Shown here: positions 40,901 through 49,998 of the stretch, one piece after another
Numbering within the stretch: position 1 is the first letter of the stretch
Layout: every line of letters starts with the position of its first letter
Virus record (IMG/VR): IMGVR_UViG_3300021511_000005
Location: 45,479-109,478 of that record
Strand: one strand, 5' to 3'
Length of the DNA: 64,000 nt
From: a virus
Notes under the pieces: model-generated
What the model was told of the DNA's origin: nothing
Database searches by the model: none
The model's input: the letters and a program-made list of their open reading frames with translations, nothing else
Program-made: the position numbers and the translations under genes

Positions 40901-43403
40901 TGGCCCGGTCAAGTGGTCCAAGACGGATGGCGGCTACGAAGCCCGCGGCGGCTCCATCAAGATCCGGAAGCAGGGCAAGAAGTGGGAGATGGTCTACTAC
41001 GGCGAGACCATCCCCATCACCACCAGGAAGCCGAGCTTCGACCACGCGGAGGGTTTGATTCGCGAGCGTGAGGCGCCAAAGCAGACCGACCTGTTCCGTG
41101 CCCTGATGGCCACGGGTCTCTTCGAGCTGCGGAAGGCGGCGGGGCACAAGTACTTGAAGCGGATCCCCACGGGCAAGCCCAAGCCCAAGTATCGCTACAT
41201 CTACCGCCAGCCCAAGGGTGGGCTCACCAGCTCCAGGGACATCCAGGCCGGCGCCAAATTCAAGGTGGAGCACGCCGGCAAGTTGGGTCACTTCGAGGTC
41301 AAGGGCCACGACGCCCACAACGGAATCGTGACGCTGCAGCATGACGAGTCGGGCAGGATCGCCCATATCCGGGAGAAGGACCTACACCGGATGATCACCA
41401 GCCACCACGAGAAGCAGACCAAGAAGGTTACCGAGAAGCCGGACGAGTTCGCGGCAGAGCGGGCGGAGCTGCGCCAACGGCTGGCCACGAGTGAGGCCAA
41501 GCGCCGGCGCGCGGAGAAGAAGGCCCCCAAGAAGCCGGAGGCCAAGGGGCCCGTTCCGGAGCTTCCGCGGGCGAGCCTGGAAGACCTGGGCAAGGGTGGC
41601 TACGACAAGATCGAGGGCTTCAGTGCCGACCCGAAGGATCTGGAGACGCAGGCGTCCCTGATGGGGGGCGATCGGGAGTATGCGATCATTCCCCAGGCCG
41701 GTGGTCACGTTCTGGCGAGCCGGGCCAAGGCCAGCGGGACGGTCAAGGAGGCCAAGGGAGACAAGGCGGAGCTGGTGATGCGGGGCTCCAAGGGCAAGAG
41801 CCTGGACAAGGTGGAGGTGGAGTACGTGGTGATGGAGGCCAAGGACCTGGTGGCCAGTCATGATCCCACAAGCTTCGAGCCCCGGGCGGCCTATCCCGAG
41901 GGCGTCCAGGAGCGGCGTTACGAGGTCCAGGGCTCCGGTGATCAGGGCAAGATCGATCGCATTGCGCGGGAAATGGAGCCGGCGCTGATGGTCAACACCA
42001 ATCCGTCCGCCATCGACGGGTCCCCGATGGTCACCGAGGAGGGGATCGTCCTGGGCGGCAACGGGCGAACCATGGGCCTGCAGCGGGCCTATCAGCTCTA
42101 TCCAGAGAAGGCTCAGGAGATGAAGGACTACCTGGCCAAGCATGCCCGCGGCTTCGGCGTTAGCTCCGCAGAGCTGTCCAAGATGAAGCAGCCGGTCCTG
42201 GTGCGGCGGATGAAGGCGGAGACCAAGGATCTGACCGCGCTGGGTCGGCGGATGAATGAGGCGCTGACCCAAGGCATGGACCCGCGGACCATCGAGGTCG
42301 CGCTGGGTCAGAACTACGTCACGCCCGAGCTGATGGACAGCCTCACCCACAACATGGACCCGGGCCAGTCGATGTCCGAGTTCCTGCGGACCGCCAAGTC
42401 CCGCCCCTTCGTGGAGGCGCTCGAGCGCGCCGGCGTTATCGACCAGTACAACAAGGACGAGTTCGTGGAGAAGGGAAAGGGTGTCCTGAACGAGGACGGC
42501 CGGATGCGGGTGGAGCGAGTTCTGACCGCTCGCATGATCCCGGATGCCAGCGCCTTGTCCCGGATGGGGACCAAGCTCCGGCAGACCATCGCCAAGAGCG
42601 TCCCTTCCCTGATCCAGATGGAGCGCAACGGGTGGAGCGTCCAGGAGGCGCTGGAGCTGGCCGTCAAGGTGGACAACGACATGCGGCTGGAAGGCTTCAG
42701 CGGCGGGACCCGGACGTCCAAGAAGGCAGGCGGCAAGATCAAGATCCCGATGTCCGAGCACCGCGAGTCCTACAGGCAGCAGCAGACCCTGGGGGACAGC
42801 CTTCAGCGCCAGATCGAAGGGAACCCGCTGGCCCAGCTCCTGCTCGAGACGATCCAGGACAAGGCGGACAAGAACATGCCGTCCAAGTGGCGTCAGGTGG
42901 CGCTCGAGGCGGATCGCCAACGGGCGCGCAAGGCCTCCGCCGGTGAAGCTAAGGGTCAGGCCATGCTGGGCGGCGAGGACATCGTGGAGGAGCGGTCCTT
43001 GGAGGACAGCATCCGCGGCGCGTTCGGGCTGAAGAAGCAGGCCCAGCAGGGTGGCCTGTTCGCCATGAGCCTCCCGGAGCCGGATCTGGTGAAGGCCGGC
43101 GCGGAGCTGACCAGCTACCTGATGCACGCGGTCTTGTGGGAGGTCGAGAACCTGATCCGCGGGGCGGTGGTGGACGGGAAGCCCCCGAGCGGCGGGCAGC
43201 TTTTGCCGCGGCTCCAGGCCTTCATCAAGGACCAGGCCGCGGCGGACCAGAAGTTCGCCCAAGCTTTGGGCGCTCATCCCCTGAGTTCGGAGGCCCTGAA
43301 GGGGCTCCTGAAGGCCTCCGCGATGTCACGATCGACAGACCTGGCCAAGAGCATGGCTCGCTCGAGCCTGCATGCCAGCTGGAGGGATTTGTATGCCGGC
43401 TAA
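37953..43403 (+). CDS. Giant polyvalent-type protein (1816 residues) with DdrB/ParB-like domain
   Basis: TTG start 37953 behind AGGAGAGG. Readable parts are: a basic N-terminal region; a GWQAIPAGKHGG...WEYRYPDGKGG module (about 189-220); a CDVCKTKRRR...GGECSKKF zinc-binding segment (about 357-391); a beta-rich OB-like stretch near residues 570-650; and a second module (about 930-965). A DdrB-like ParB domain follows (VNTNPSAIDGSPMV, then VLGGNGRTMGLQRAYQLYP, about residues 1290-1660), and an acidic/helical end. This multidomain style matches polyvalent proteins of phages and conjugative elements. Lying beside terminase and portal, it is probably virion-associated and injected. The exact activity is unknown. 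Confidence 0.8.
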   Translation: MSHYLRNPLIPGQGPKLVIGMRNLRNDVRVDTSALAELTRPPKPLGRPVIPGGEHEYRSADEVAKGLGLNHDQERDFLQAMKAWLSEPNVVSFRKSLVRGLRKMAPGNGPLRGELARRAVQVWKATRGNHPSRTYGREGQPQDIIRKAKKDKPISGQLGLFGGTLPKGVTVGKPKKPKKQVKAAAASAGWQAIPAGKHGGQRRRKGNKWEYRYPDGKGGWSGQPQKAEPKPVKVPELKPEARKMAYKGLRTWVTASGHGTTKEELEQRLAAALEAQKQSEVFSFKVTHVKREKAQKHDDGRSVPAYDEWDVEVEHQAAIPGHQLTGKIETATGVVTLFHDKATVSKDDYARAQRGVCDVCKTKRRRNSVFVVQRESDDKHLLVGGECSKKFKGANLWRLANAMEEVDLGGAIADAFDEGEGFGGGGGGGPRSAEPHDLLGTALWLVRKEGYIGGADADAEMTMSTPDRVKEILAGGKAAPTKEEQAEIDREAELIKKDLPEIRKWIQERIPTDPDAVITKDIAFAVTVDKLLGSDFIEPKHFSRVVWVPHRYYKMVQRREQKAKAKPYEAPHAKMHNLPGEWTILSNTVKDSDYGSYNSVTAMDAEGHKIWFRQTDAYDLKEGDKVTLRGKLKDQKDTITFMSHMKVKNLSEEKRQSVIEAEAEEFRKERARRMASTDPKEIVQVKMHEAYDPTPGGTERQSAFRKKLVKAVVALMKEGAEIPHDALYTTWDYFDGYGDDKRPEKEKRGDPVAAAATRQYAKVQAGENPVNAKELLELLPEVGARMIRKKLGEEAAKWIFKRAGLAKSMDDDLARLRPRMILQPTSHPMELVWMAEEVPDNLHETWKRMPPGWPAADEILKAKYFKRTGSPGNYVYYYKRDDGSVQAVRQKMHPEGDPRRRGPYKKTKNAKGETVYTGGEKPPGAGWEKIPESPHGGMRRPVSGGKVRQWEFWYPGGGEKQTAMFGGGGAAPPAPAAPEAAKGGPVKWSKTDGGYEARGGSIKIRKQGKKWEMVYYGETIPITTRKPSFDHAEGLIREREAPKQTDLFRALMATGLFELRKAAGHKYLKRIPTGKPKPKYRYIYRQPKGGLTSSRDIQAGAKFKVEHAGKLGHFEVKGHDAHNGIVTLQHDESGRIAHIREKDLHRMITSHHEKQTKKVTEKPDEFAAERAELRQRLATSEAKRRRAEKKAPKKPEAKGPVPELPRASLEDLGKGGYDKIEGFSADPKDLETQASLMGGDREYAIIPQAGGHVLASRAKASGTVKEAKGDKAELVMRGSKGKSLDKVEVEYVVMEAKDLVASHDPTSFEPRAAYPEGVQERRYEVQGSGDQGKIDRIAREMEPALMVNTNPSAIDGSPMVTEEGIVLGGNGRTMGLQRAYQLYPEKAQEMKDYLAKHARGFGVSSAELSKMKQPVLVRRMKAETKDLTALGRRMNEALTQGMDPRTIEVALGQNYVTPELMDSLTHNMDPGQSMSEFLRTAKSRPFVEALERAGVIDQYNKDEFVEKGKGVLNEDGRMRVERVLTARMIPDASALSRMGTKLRQTIAKSVPSLIQMERNGWSVQEALELAVKVDNDMRLEGFSGGTRTSKKAGGKIKIPMSEHRESYRQQQTLGDSLQRQIEGNPLAQLLLETIQDKADKNMPSKWRQVALEADRQRARKASAGEAKGQAMLGGEDIVEERSLEDSIRGAFGLKKQAQQGGLFAMSLPEPDLVKAGAELTSYLMHAVLWEVENLIRGAVVDGKPPSGGQLLPRLQAFIKDQAAADQKFAQALGAHPLSSEALKGLLKASAMSRSTDLAKSMARSSLHASWRDLYAG

Positions 43404-46400
43404 CGTTGTGACGACTGGGACGGACGAGGCCCGGTGGGCCCGTGCGAAGGCAGCGGCGGCCAAGCAGGGAAAGGCCAAGAACTACGCGCTGGTGATGCAC
43501 ATCTACAAGCAGATGACCAAGGCGAAGGACCCGGATGAAGACGAGGGCGAGGCCCACAAGATGCCCATCCCGGGGATCCCCGCGAGCTGGAACAAGGGGG
43601 AGATTCTGACCGGTGGCGAGGGGGACAAGCGGCCGGACTCCGACTTTGACGCCACGGCGCTGAAGCAGGGGATCAAGGTGGAGTTCGAGCACACCACCAG
43701 CCGAGCGGTGGCGAAGGAGATCGCCAAGGACCACCTGACCGAAGACCCCCAATATTACAAGAAGCTGGCGACCATCGAGAAGGCGTTTCCAGGTCCGGCA
43801 GCTCCACCGGCGGGACATGCGGCCGGCGGCGCTCAGATTGGGGAGGTCCACGACTGGGGCCGGGGCAAGATGCGGAAGGTGGCTCCGGGTAAGTGGGAGC
43901 CGGTGACGGGGCCGCAGTCGGGGGCAAAACAGCAGCCCACAGGGCCAGAGCCAGCCACAGAGGGCACGGCGGACCATCACCGTCAGCAGGCCCTGGTCCA
44001 CACCCAGGCGGCCATGGCGCACGCCGTAGCTCACCAGAGCGCCAAGGAGCAAGAAGAGGCCGCCAAGCATGACGACAACGTCAGGGAGGCCAAGGAAGCC
44101 AGCCAGGAGGCTTACGAGGGCAAGGACGGCCGCCCGGTCGAGCCCCAGAGCCTGGAGGACAAGATCAAGGCTCTGATGGAAGAGCACGGCCAAGATGCGG
44201 TAGCCGCGGCTACCAGCAAGGCGGCCAAGGCCACAGCGGCCGGGCTGGACAAGGCTTTCCAGGCGGAGGCCAAGAAGGTGGCGGGCTCTGAGGGTGTCCA
44301 AGCGGCCGCCGGCGATGCCATCGCCGCGGCGGGCATCAAGAAGGGCGGAGAGGCTCCTAGCAAGTCTCAGGTGGACCAGGCGGTCAAGCACGCAGCCCAG
44401 GACCCCAACGTCAAGAAGGCGGCCCGGGATGGGCTGAAGGCGCTTGAGGGCCCCGGCGCGGACGCCTTGGTGTCGGGACTCGAGGCCGCGGTTCCGCCGG
44501 AGGAAAAGAAGAAGGCGAGCTGGAAGACCAAGGCGGCCGCGGTGGCCAAGATGATGATCCGGCCGTTTGTCTTCGGGTTCGTGGATAACTTCGTGATGTA
44601 TGTCGCGGGTTCCGCGGTGGACGGCGCTGTCCAGGGCGCTGGCTTCAGCTCTGCGGCCACGGCGGGGATCGGCAACGCCATCTCTGACGCGGTGGGCGAG
44701 ACCGCTGGCGGCTTGCTCGAACGGGCTCTACCGGACGAGGAGAAGCTGAAGGCGGAGCTGGGCAAGGACACCTACGAGAAGATGGAGAAGTTCCTGCAGC
44801 CGCTGGGGGTCTTTACCGGCGCGCTGCTGGGGATGATTCCGTTGGCCTTCGGGGTATCCTTCGGTAAATCTATGCGGCGGGAGATGGACATCCAGAAGGC
44901 CAGAGCCAAGGTCGCCGCGGGGCAGATGGGCTTCCAGTTTGGGGCGGCGAAGCCGGCCGGCGGCGGCGAGGGTTCGAGGGGTGGCGAAGTTGTGGGTCAC
45001 ACGGCCAGCGGCAAGGCCATTTACAAGAAGAAGGTCGCGGACCACGAGGCCAAGGCCAAGGAGCATGCCACCGCGGCAGCCAAGGCGACGGACCACGGTG
45101 TTCGGACCAAGCATTTGCACGCGGCCAAGGCTCACCAGGTTGCCGCGTCAGCCCACCGTATTGGGCACAAGGACGCGGACAAGGTGAGCACGGGGGCGGA
45201 AGGTTACAGCCGGCGAGCCCATCGGGCGCGGCCGACAGCGCCCCAGCGTCCTAAGCTTCAGCGGCCCACGTCTGCGGACCGTCCGCCGGGGATGCGAGCG
45301 AGGGCACCGGCAGCCAAGAAGGTGTCACAACCACACGCACAACCGGGCTCCGGCTCGCACCTGCAATTCTCAATGGAGGACAACATGGACATGAACAAGG
45401 CCGAGCTGCGGAAGTCTCTGATCAGTTTCCGCGGTCTGCGGAAGGGGCTGTACAACCGCGTGACCGAGTGGGCCGGTCAATTCATGGGGACGCCGCTGTA
45501 CGTGGAGGCGTTGCGCTGCCTGAAAGAGAAAGCCCAGTGCGACAAGGAGGCGGAGGCCACGCGGGCCAAGCATAAGTCTTGGCGTGAGCTGGAGGAGCTT
45601 CCGCGGAGTCGGCGCCAGGAGATGCGGAAGAAGCAGGACAAGGCCATGGACGTCCACCACCAGCGCAGCAGCAAGATCCTAGCGAAGATGGACGGTTTGG
45701 AGGAGAGGCTTCTGGACCACCAGATCGCGGAGGCGGAGCGGATGGGCAAGGGCGACGTGGACAAGGCCACGCCGATCAACCTTCCGGTGATCAAGTCCAC
45801 GGACGCTGTTGTCGAGGGGTTGGAGGAGCTGTTCAAAGCCGGCCAAGCGGCTGGACCTTTCCGCGGTCCCAAGGGTGGGCTGTGGGCTGATCCCGAGCAC
45901 AAGGTCCCCTATAAGCCGTTGGCGGGCAAGACGTCCAAAGCCGGACACAAGGGGGCCCACAAGGCTCATGTGATTCACCACGAGCGGGAGGCGGTCCGCG
46001 CGCGCAACAAGGGCAACGAGAAGGTGGCTGGCGCGCACCTGGACGCGGCGGACGCCCACAAGGTCGCGATGAAGGCCAAGCCCACTACGCTTGCGCGAGA
46101 GGCTGCCTATTCGGCTACCAAGAAGGCGAGTCACGACAAGGATCGGGCAATCCGGAAGCAGGCCTCGCACGTCAATAGCCACAAGGACCACGGGCATTAT
46201 GCCGCCCGGCTCCGCAGCTCGGCGGAGGAGGCCAAGCAGATGGGGATCGGCTCCCATGTAGACAAGTTGGCCCGGCAGCACGAACAGGCCAGCTCCGCCC
46301 ACAAGCACGCTGCGGAGATGCACGGTAAGGGGCACGAGTCCGCGGATGACCACAGCAAGGTGGCAGCCAAGGCCACGTCCACGGCCTTCGGGGATCCCAC

Positions 46401-47622
46401 GAAGCTCCCCCCATCACCACCGCCGGCGAACAAGGAGTCCGTCTTGGGCGGAGGCCACGCCCATCCAGCAGGGACTAAGGGAGCCGCTGAGCATCACGGC
46501 AAGTCCAAGGACTACCATGGGCGCCAGGCCGCCCACGCGCTGGCTCACGGCTACAAGAAGGACGCCATGATGCACGCGATGGCGTCCAAGCTCCACGGGG
46601 ATGCTCAGGATTTCCACGACAGCAAGCATGACGACGCGGGCTACTGGAGTGAGATGGCAAACAGCTCTACCAGAGCCGCAGAGCATCCCGAGGGCTTCAG
46701 CGACAAGCCGGGGGCCAAGACGACCCGAGAGGAGAAGGCAGCGATGGGCAAGAGCTTGGACCAGACGATGGACGATCTGATGAAGGCGGCCAACGGGGAG
46801 CCTGTGGCCGCATCCATGCGCCCCAAGGACGGCAAGGACGCCCAGACCAGTCTGGTGAAGAAGAAGTCTGGAGAGGAAGAGGAGGAGAACGGTCCCGGGG
46901 ACAGCGAGCACCACAAGGACCAGGCGATGTCCCATCTGGCGGCCGCCCAGGCCCATGCCACGGCCCACCGTTCCGCGAAGCAGCTCGAATCCGCGGACGG
47001 GCATCAGAAGAACGTCGAGGCGGCGCAGCAGGCCAGCGAGGCCGCAGCTCCGCCGGAGGAGGAGAAGAAGCCGGTGAAGAAGCCAAACGCGATCAAGAAG
47101 GGGTCCATGGTGATTCACCTGGACGCCGAAGAGGAGATCCTCAAGGGACTGGGCGACTCCGGGTTATCGGTCCAGGGAGCGGCCCAGGATCCCTACGGCA
47201 AGTACCGGATGGCTGCCATGGGGCGCGGAGATCCCGATGAGAACGTTCGCGCGGCGTCCTTCGAGAAGAGCGGGGTGGCCGGCGGGACGATCTTCGAGGG
47301 CGAGCACAACACTCAGGGTTTCCGCGAGGGTGACTCCCGGGAGGCCCATATGCGCGCCCAGGAGCTGGCCCAGGTAGTGGAGGATGACCCGGCGGGCTTC
47401 GAGGGTCAGGGCGGCCTTCCGAGCTGGTGGAGGGACGCGGGCCACCTGGTCAACGTCCCGGTGGGGGTCCGACCGATGGTCAAGGCGGTGGAGCCCCCGG
47501 TTCAGATCCTGGACGATTCCGACCCTCACACGCGGGCGATGGTCAACACCGATCCGCGCGAGGGGCAGATGGGCGCTCTGATGGCATACAAGGGCGCTGG
47601 CAAAGGCCGCGGCACCCGATAG
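43393..47622 (+). CDS. Giant His/Ala-repeat protein with DUF5661-like N-terminus and membrane segments
   Basis: 1409 residues from ATG 43393 behind GGAGGG. The N-terminus (residues about 10-135) matches the DUF5661 pattern: GDKRPDSDFDATALKQG, VEFEHTTSRAVAKEIAKDHL and EDPQYYKKL. The remainder carries at least six Ala/His-rich helical blocks (for example QAAMAHAVAHQSAKEQ and HLAAAQAHATAHRSAKQ), the first and last clearly duplicated. Two hydrophobic segments (FVFGFVDNFVMYVAGSAVDG and FTGALLGMIPLAFGVSFG, about residues 395-495) may enter membranes. FRGPKGGLWADPEHKVPYKP near 823-843 resembles a shuffled linker. Probably a packaged or injected head protein. Function unknown. Confidence 0.75.
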   Translation: MPANVVTTGTDEARWARAKAAAAKQGKAKNYALVMHIYKQMTKAKDPDEDEGEAHKMPIPGIPASWNKGEILTGGEGDKRPDSDFDATALKQGIKVEFEHTTSRAVAKEIAKDHLTEDPQYYKKLATIEKAFPGPAAPPAGHAAGGAQIGEVHDWGRGKMRKVAPGKWEPVTGPQSGAKQQPTGPEPATEGTADHHRQQALVHTQAAMAHAVAHQSAKEQEEAAKHDDNVREAKEASQEAYEGKDGRPVEPQSLEDKIKALMEEHGQDAVAAATSKAAKATAAGLDKAFQAEAKKVAGSEGVQAAAGDAIAAAGIKKGGEAPSKSQVDQAVKHAAQDPNVKKAARDGLKALEGPGADALVSGLEAAVPPEEKKKASWKTKAAAVAKMMIRPFVFGFVDNFVMYVAGSAVDGAVQGAGFSSAATAGIGNAISDAVGETAGGLLERALPDEEKLKAELGKDTYEKMEKFLQPLGVFTGALLGMIPLAFGVSFGKSMRREMDIQKARAKVAAGQMGFQFGAAKPAGGGEGSRGGEVVGHTASGKAIYKKKVADHEAKAKEHATAAAKATDHGVRTKHLHAAKAHQVAASAHRIGHKDADKVSTGAEGYSRRAHRARPTAPQRPKLQRPTSADRPPGMRARAPAAKKVSQPHAQPGSGSHLQFSMEDNMDMNKAELRKSLISFRGLRKGLYNRVTEWAGQFMGTPLYVEALRCLKEKAQCDKEAEATRAKHKSWRELEELPRSRRQEMRKKQDKAMDVHHQRSSKILAKMDGLEERLLDHQIAEAERMGKGDVDKATPINLPVIKSTDAVVEGLEELFKAGQAAGPFRGPKGGLWADPEHKVPYKPLAGKTSKAGHKGAHKAHVIHHEREAVRARNKGNEKVAGAHLDAADAHKVAMKAKPTTLAREAAYSATKKASHDKDRAIRKQASHVNSHKDHGHYAARLRSSAEEAKQMGIGSHVDKLARQHEQASSAHKHAAEMHGKGHESADDHSKVAAKATSTAFGDPTKLPPSPPPANKESVLGGGHAHPAGTKGAAEHHGKSKDYHGRQAAHALAHGYKKDAMMHAMASKLHGDAQDFHDSKHDDAGYWSEMANSSTRAAEHPEGFSDKPGAKTTREEKAAMGKSLDQTMDDLMKAANGEPVAASMRPKDGKDAQTSLVKKKSGEEEEENGPGDSEHHKDQAMSHLAAAQAHATAHRSAKQLESADGHQKNVEAAQQASEAAAPPEEEKKPVKKPNAIKKGSMVIHLDAEEEILKGLGDSGLSVQGAAQDPYGKYRMAAMGRGDPDENVRAASFEKSGVAGGTIFEGEHNTQGFREGDSREAHMRAQELAQVVEDDPAGFEGQGGLPSWWRDAGHLVNVPVGVRPMVKAVEPPVQILDDSDPHTRAMVNTDPREGQMGALMAYKGAGKGRGTR

Positions 47623-47631
47623 GAGGCCCTG

Positions 47632-49341
47632 ATGGGCGACTTCATGGAGGGCCTGTCCAAGGCGCTGGAAGGCGTCATGGTGGACGCGATGACCAACGCG
47701 ATGGCGAAGGCCAACGCGCGGGACATCGATGGTCGTCAACCGATGACGCTGGAGGGGGCGAAGCCCCAGCCTCTGCCACCTGAGCCGGCCATGGACGAGC
47801 CGACCGGGCTCCTGTTCGATCCCTTCGCCCTGATTGACCAGTTGGGCTACCGGGACCGGCCCAGCGGCCTGACTTATCAGACGCTGCGGGAGATGGCCAA
47901 GCGGGTCCCGACCTATGCGGCCATCGAGCAGATCCGGGTCAACCAAATCTGCGGCTTCGCCCAGCCCCAGGAAGACGAGCGGGATCCGGGCTTCAAGATT
48001 GAGCTGCGAGACTTCAAGCAGACCCCGAGCCGCAAAGACGTCAAGCGCATGAACGAGATAACGGACTGGGTCCAGCAGACTGGGACCGCCTGGGGTCCGA
48101 CGCGCGATGATTTCCGGACCTTCCTTCACAAGCTGTCCCGGGACAGCCTCGAGCTGGATCAGGGGACCTTCGAGGTCGGGCTCAACCGCAGGGGGGTTCC
48201 AGCGGAGTTCGTTTGTCTTGATGGCGCCACCATGCGGCTGGCGGATGTTCCGCCGGGCGCGGAGCATCGACCTGATCCGACGGACATCAAGTACGTACAG
48301 GTCTACGATGAGATCATCATCGGGGAGTTCCCGATCAATCGGCTGTGCTGGGGGATCCGCAACCCGCGGTCTGACATCCGGGCCAACGGCTACGGCTACT
48401 CCGAGCTGGAGATGTTGATCAACGTCATCACGGCGAGCCTGTGGGCCTTCGAGTACAACAAGCGCTTCTTCTCCCAGGGGACGAGCGCCAAGGGCGTGGT
48501 GAACCTGAAGGGCGGCGTCCCCGATGCCAAGATGGATGCCTTCCGCCGCATGTGGCAGATGATGATTGCCGGCGTGGGCAACGCCCACCGGACCCCGATG
48601 GTGTCCGTGGACGAGGTTCAGTGGATCGATCTGCACAAGTCCAACACGGATATGGAGTACTCCGCGTGGATGGATTGGCTGATCAAGATCACATGTGCGG
48701 TCATGTTGATGGATCCGGCGGAGCTGAACTTCAATTACGGCAACACCGGTCAGGCCAGCCAGATGTATCAGGCGCCGGCCGAGCAGAAGATGAAGGCCTC
48801 CAAGGACCGCGGGCTCCGGCCGCTGTTGACCTACTTCGCCAAGTGGATCAACACCCACCTGATCTGGCGGCTGGACCCCAACTACCGCCTGGTCTTCAAG
48901 GGGCTTGACGCCAAGGGCGAGGATGAGAAGGTGGACCTGTCCAAGAAGAAGTCCTCCTACCTGATGACGGTGGACGAGCTGCGCGCGGAAGAGGATTTGG
49001 AGCCACTGCCGGACGAGCTGGGGAACGTCATCCTGGATCCCACCTGGCTCCAGAACAAACAGGCCGCCGAGATGGCCGCCCAGGGCGATATGGGGATGGA
49101 GGGGGAAGAAGACGAGGAAGGGCCGGCGCCACCGCCGGGGGTCCCTGGGGTGGATGACCAGGAGGAAGAGGACGACGGTTCAGACGACTTCGATCAGATC
49201 TTCGGTCAGGCTGACCAGGAAGAGAAGTCCCTGTCCGCAGCGGAGCGGATCCGCGCATCACGTCAGCGGCTTGAGGCGGGCCAGCCGGATGACGATCCAC
49301 TGCAGAAGGCCCGAGTCACCGTCTACGAGATCGACCTGTAG
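47632..49341 (+). CDS. Portal protein
   Basis: 569 residues. A portal-like core (PTYAAIEQIRVNQICGFA, GYGYSELEMLINVITASLWA, FEYNKRFFSQGTSAKGVVNL, WMDWLIKITCAVMLMDPAEL) matches the conserved helices, where a GxSxLE or GYSELE block and an FxxGxxxxGxL block are typical of SPP1/lambda-type portals. Acidic C-terminal tail (EEEDDGSDDFDQ). It forms the dodecameric ring at the head vertex that joins terminase and tail. GGAGG upstream, and the MuF gene follows three genes later. Confidence 0.9.
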   Translation: MGDFMEGLSKALEGVMVDAMTNAMAKANARDIDGRQPMTLEGAKPQPLPPEPAMDEPTGLLFDPFALIDQLGYRDRPSGLTYQTLREMAKRVPTYAAIEQIRVNQICGFAQPQEDERDPGFKIELRDFKQTPSRKDVKRMNEITDWVQQTGTAWGPTRDDFRTFLHKLSRDSLELDQGTFEVGLNRRGVPAEFVCLDGATMRLADVPPGAEHRPDPTDIKYVQVYDEIIIGEFPINRLCWGIRNPRSDIRANGYGYSELEMLINVITASLWAFEYNKRFFSQGTSAKGVVNLKGGVPDAKMDAFRRMWQMMIAGVGNAHRTPMVSVDEVQWIDLHKSNTDMEYSAWMDWLIKITCAVMLMDPAELNFNYGNTGQASQMYQAPAEQKMKASKDRGLRPLLTYFAKWINTHLIWRLDPNYRLVFKGLDAKGEDEKVDLSKKKSSYLMTVDELRAEEDLEPLPDELGNVILDPTWLQNKQAAEMAAQGDMGMEGEEDEEGPAPPPGVPGVDDQEEEDDGSDDFDQIFGQADQEEKSLSAAERIRASRQRLEAGQPDDDPLQKARVTVYEIDL

Positions 49342-49349
49342 GAGAGATC

Positions 49350-49748
49350 ATGAGCACCGTATATATCCGCCACCGCGTTGTGGTGGTGGCCGCGATGGAC
49401 AGCGATGAGAAGAACCTCCAGCTGAAGCGGGAGGACGAGACCTTGACCACCGTCAACGATGAGCTGGCGGCGGAGGAGTCGGGTCACGCGGTCCTGGGGT
49501 CGGGTGAGACGGGTTTCAGTCTCCCCATGGGCAAGGTGGCCACCGGGGCGCTTCTCTTCATCGAGAGCGATAAGGAGCTGGTCCTCAACTTCGATGGCGG
49601 CGCGGAGGACATTCCGATCAAGCCGACGCAATCGGGGGTCAAGGCGAAGCTGCTGTTGACTAGCAGCTTCACCACGGCACCGAGCCTGGACAACGCCACT
49701 TCGGAGGTTGCTAACGTGACCTTCCTGATTGCCGGCGCCACGGCTTAG
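49350..49748 (+). CDS. Small beta-rich virion protein (candidate)
   Basis: 132 residues, mostly short beta strands (VYIRHRVVVVAAM, GALLFIESDKELVLNFDG, KAKLLLTSSF, EVANVTFLIAG). Its location between portal and MuF genes suggests a head decoration or completion protein. No family recognised. GGAGAG precedes ATG 49350. Confidence 0.6.
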   Translation: MSTVYIRHRVVVVAAMDSDEKNLQLKREDETLTTVNDELAAEESGHAVLGSGETGFSLPMGKVATGALLFIESDKELVLNFDGGAEDIPIKPTQSGVKAKLLLTSSFTTAPSLDNATSEVANVTFLIAGATA

Positions 49749-49749
49749 G

Positions 49750-49995
49750 ATGAAGATCCGCGTGGAGGCGGAGCCCGGCGAGCTGCAGGAGCGGCTGGGC
49801 GATGCGATCAAGGTCCTGCAGACGCTGTCCTTGGAGAAGGCGCTGCCCGGGATCCCGGATACGCATACCGACCAGGAGCCGCGGCCGCTGGATTACGAGG
49901 TTCTGCAGGCCGCGGTGGTCCGAGCGAACCAGCGCCAGGTCGTCCGCATCAAGCGAGCGCTGGACAAGCGGGTCGCGCAGATCCTGAAGGGGTAG
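49750..49995 (+). CDS. Small unknown protein in head region
   Basis: 81 residues from ATG 49750, one base after the previous stop. Helical and charged (GELQERLGDAIKVLQTL, VVRANQRQVVRIKRALDKRV). Perhaps a head-completion or adaptor factor. No family recognised. Confidence 0.55.
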   Translation: MKIRVEAEPGELQERLGDAIKVLQTLSLEKALPGIPDTHTDQEPRPLDYEVLQAAVVRANQRQVVRIKRALDKRVAQILKG

Positions 49996-49998
49996 CTC

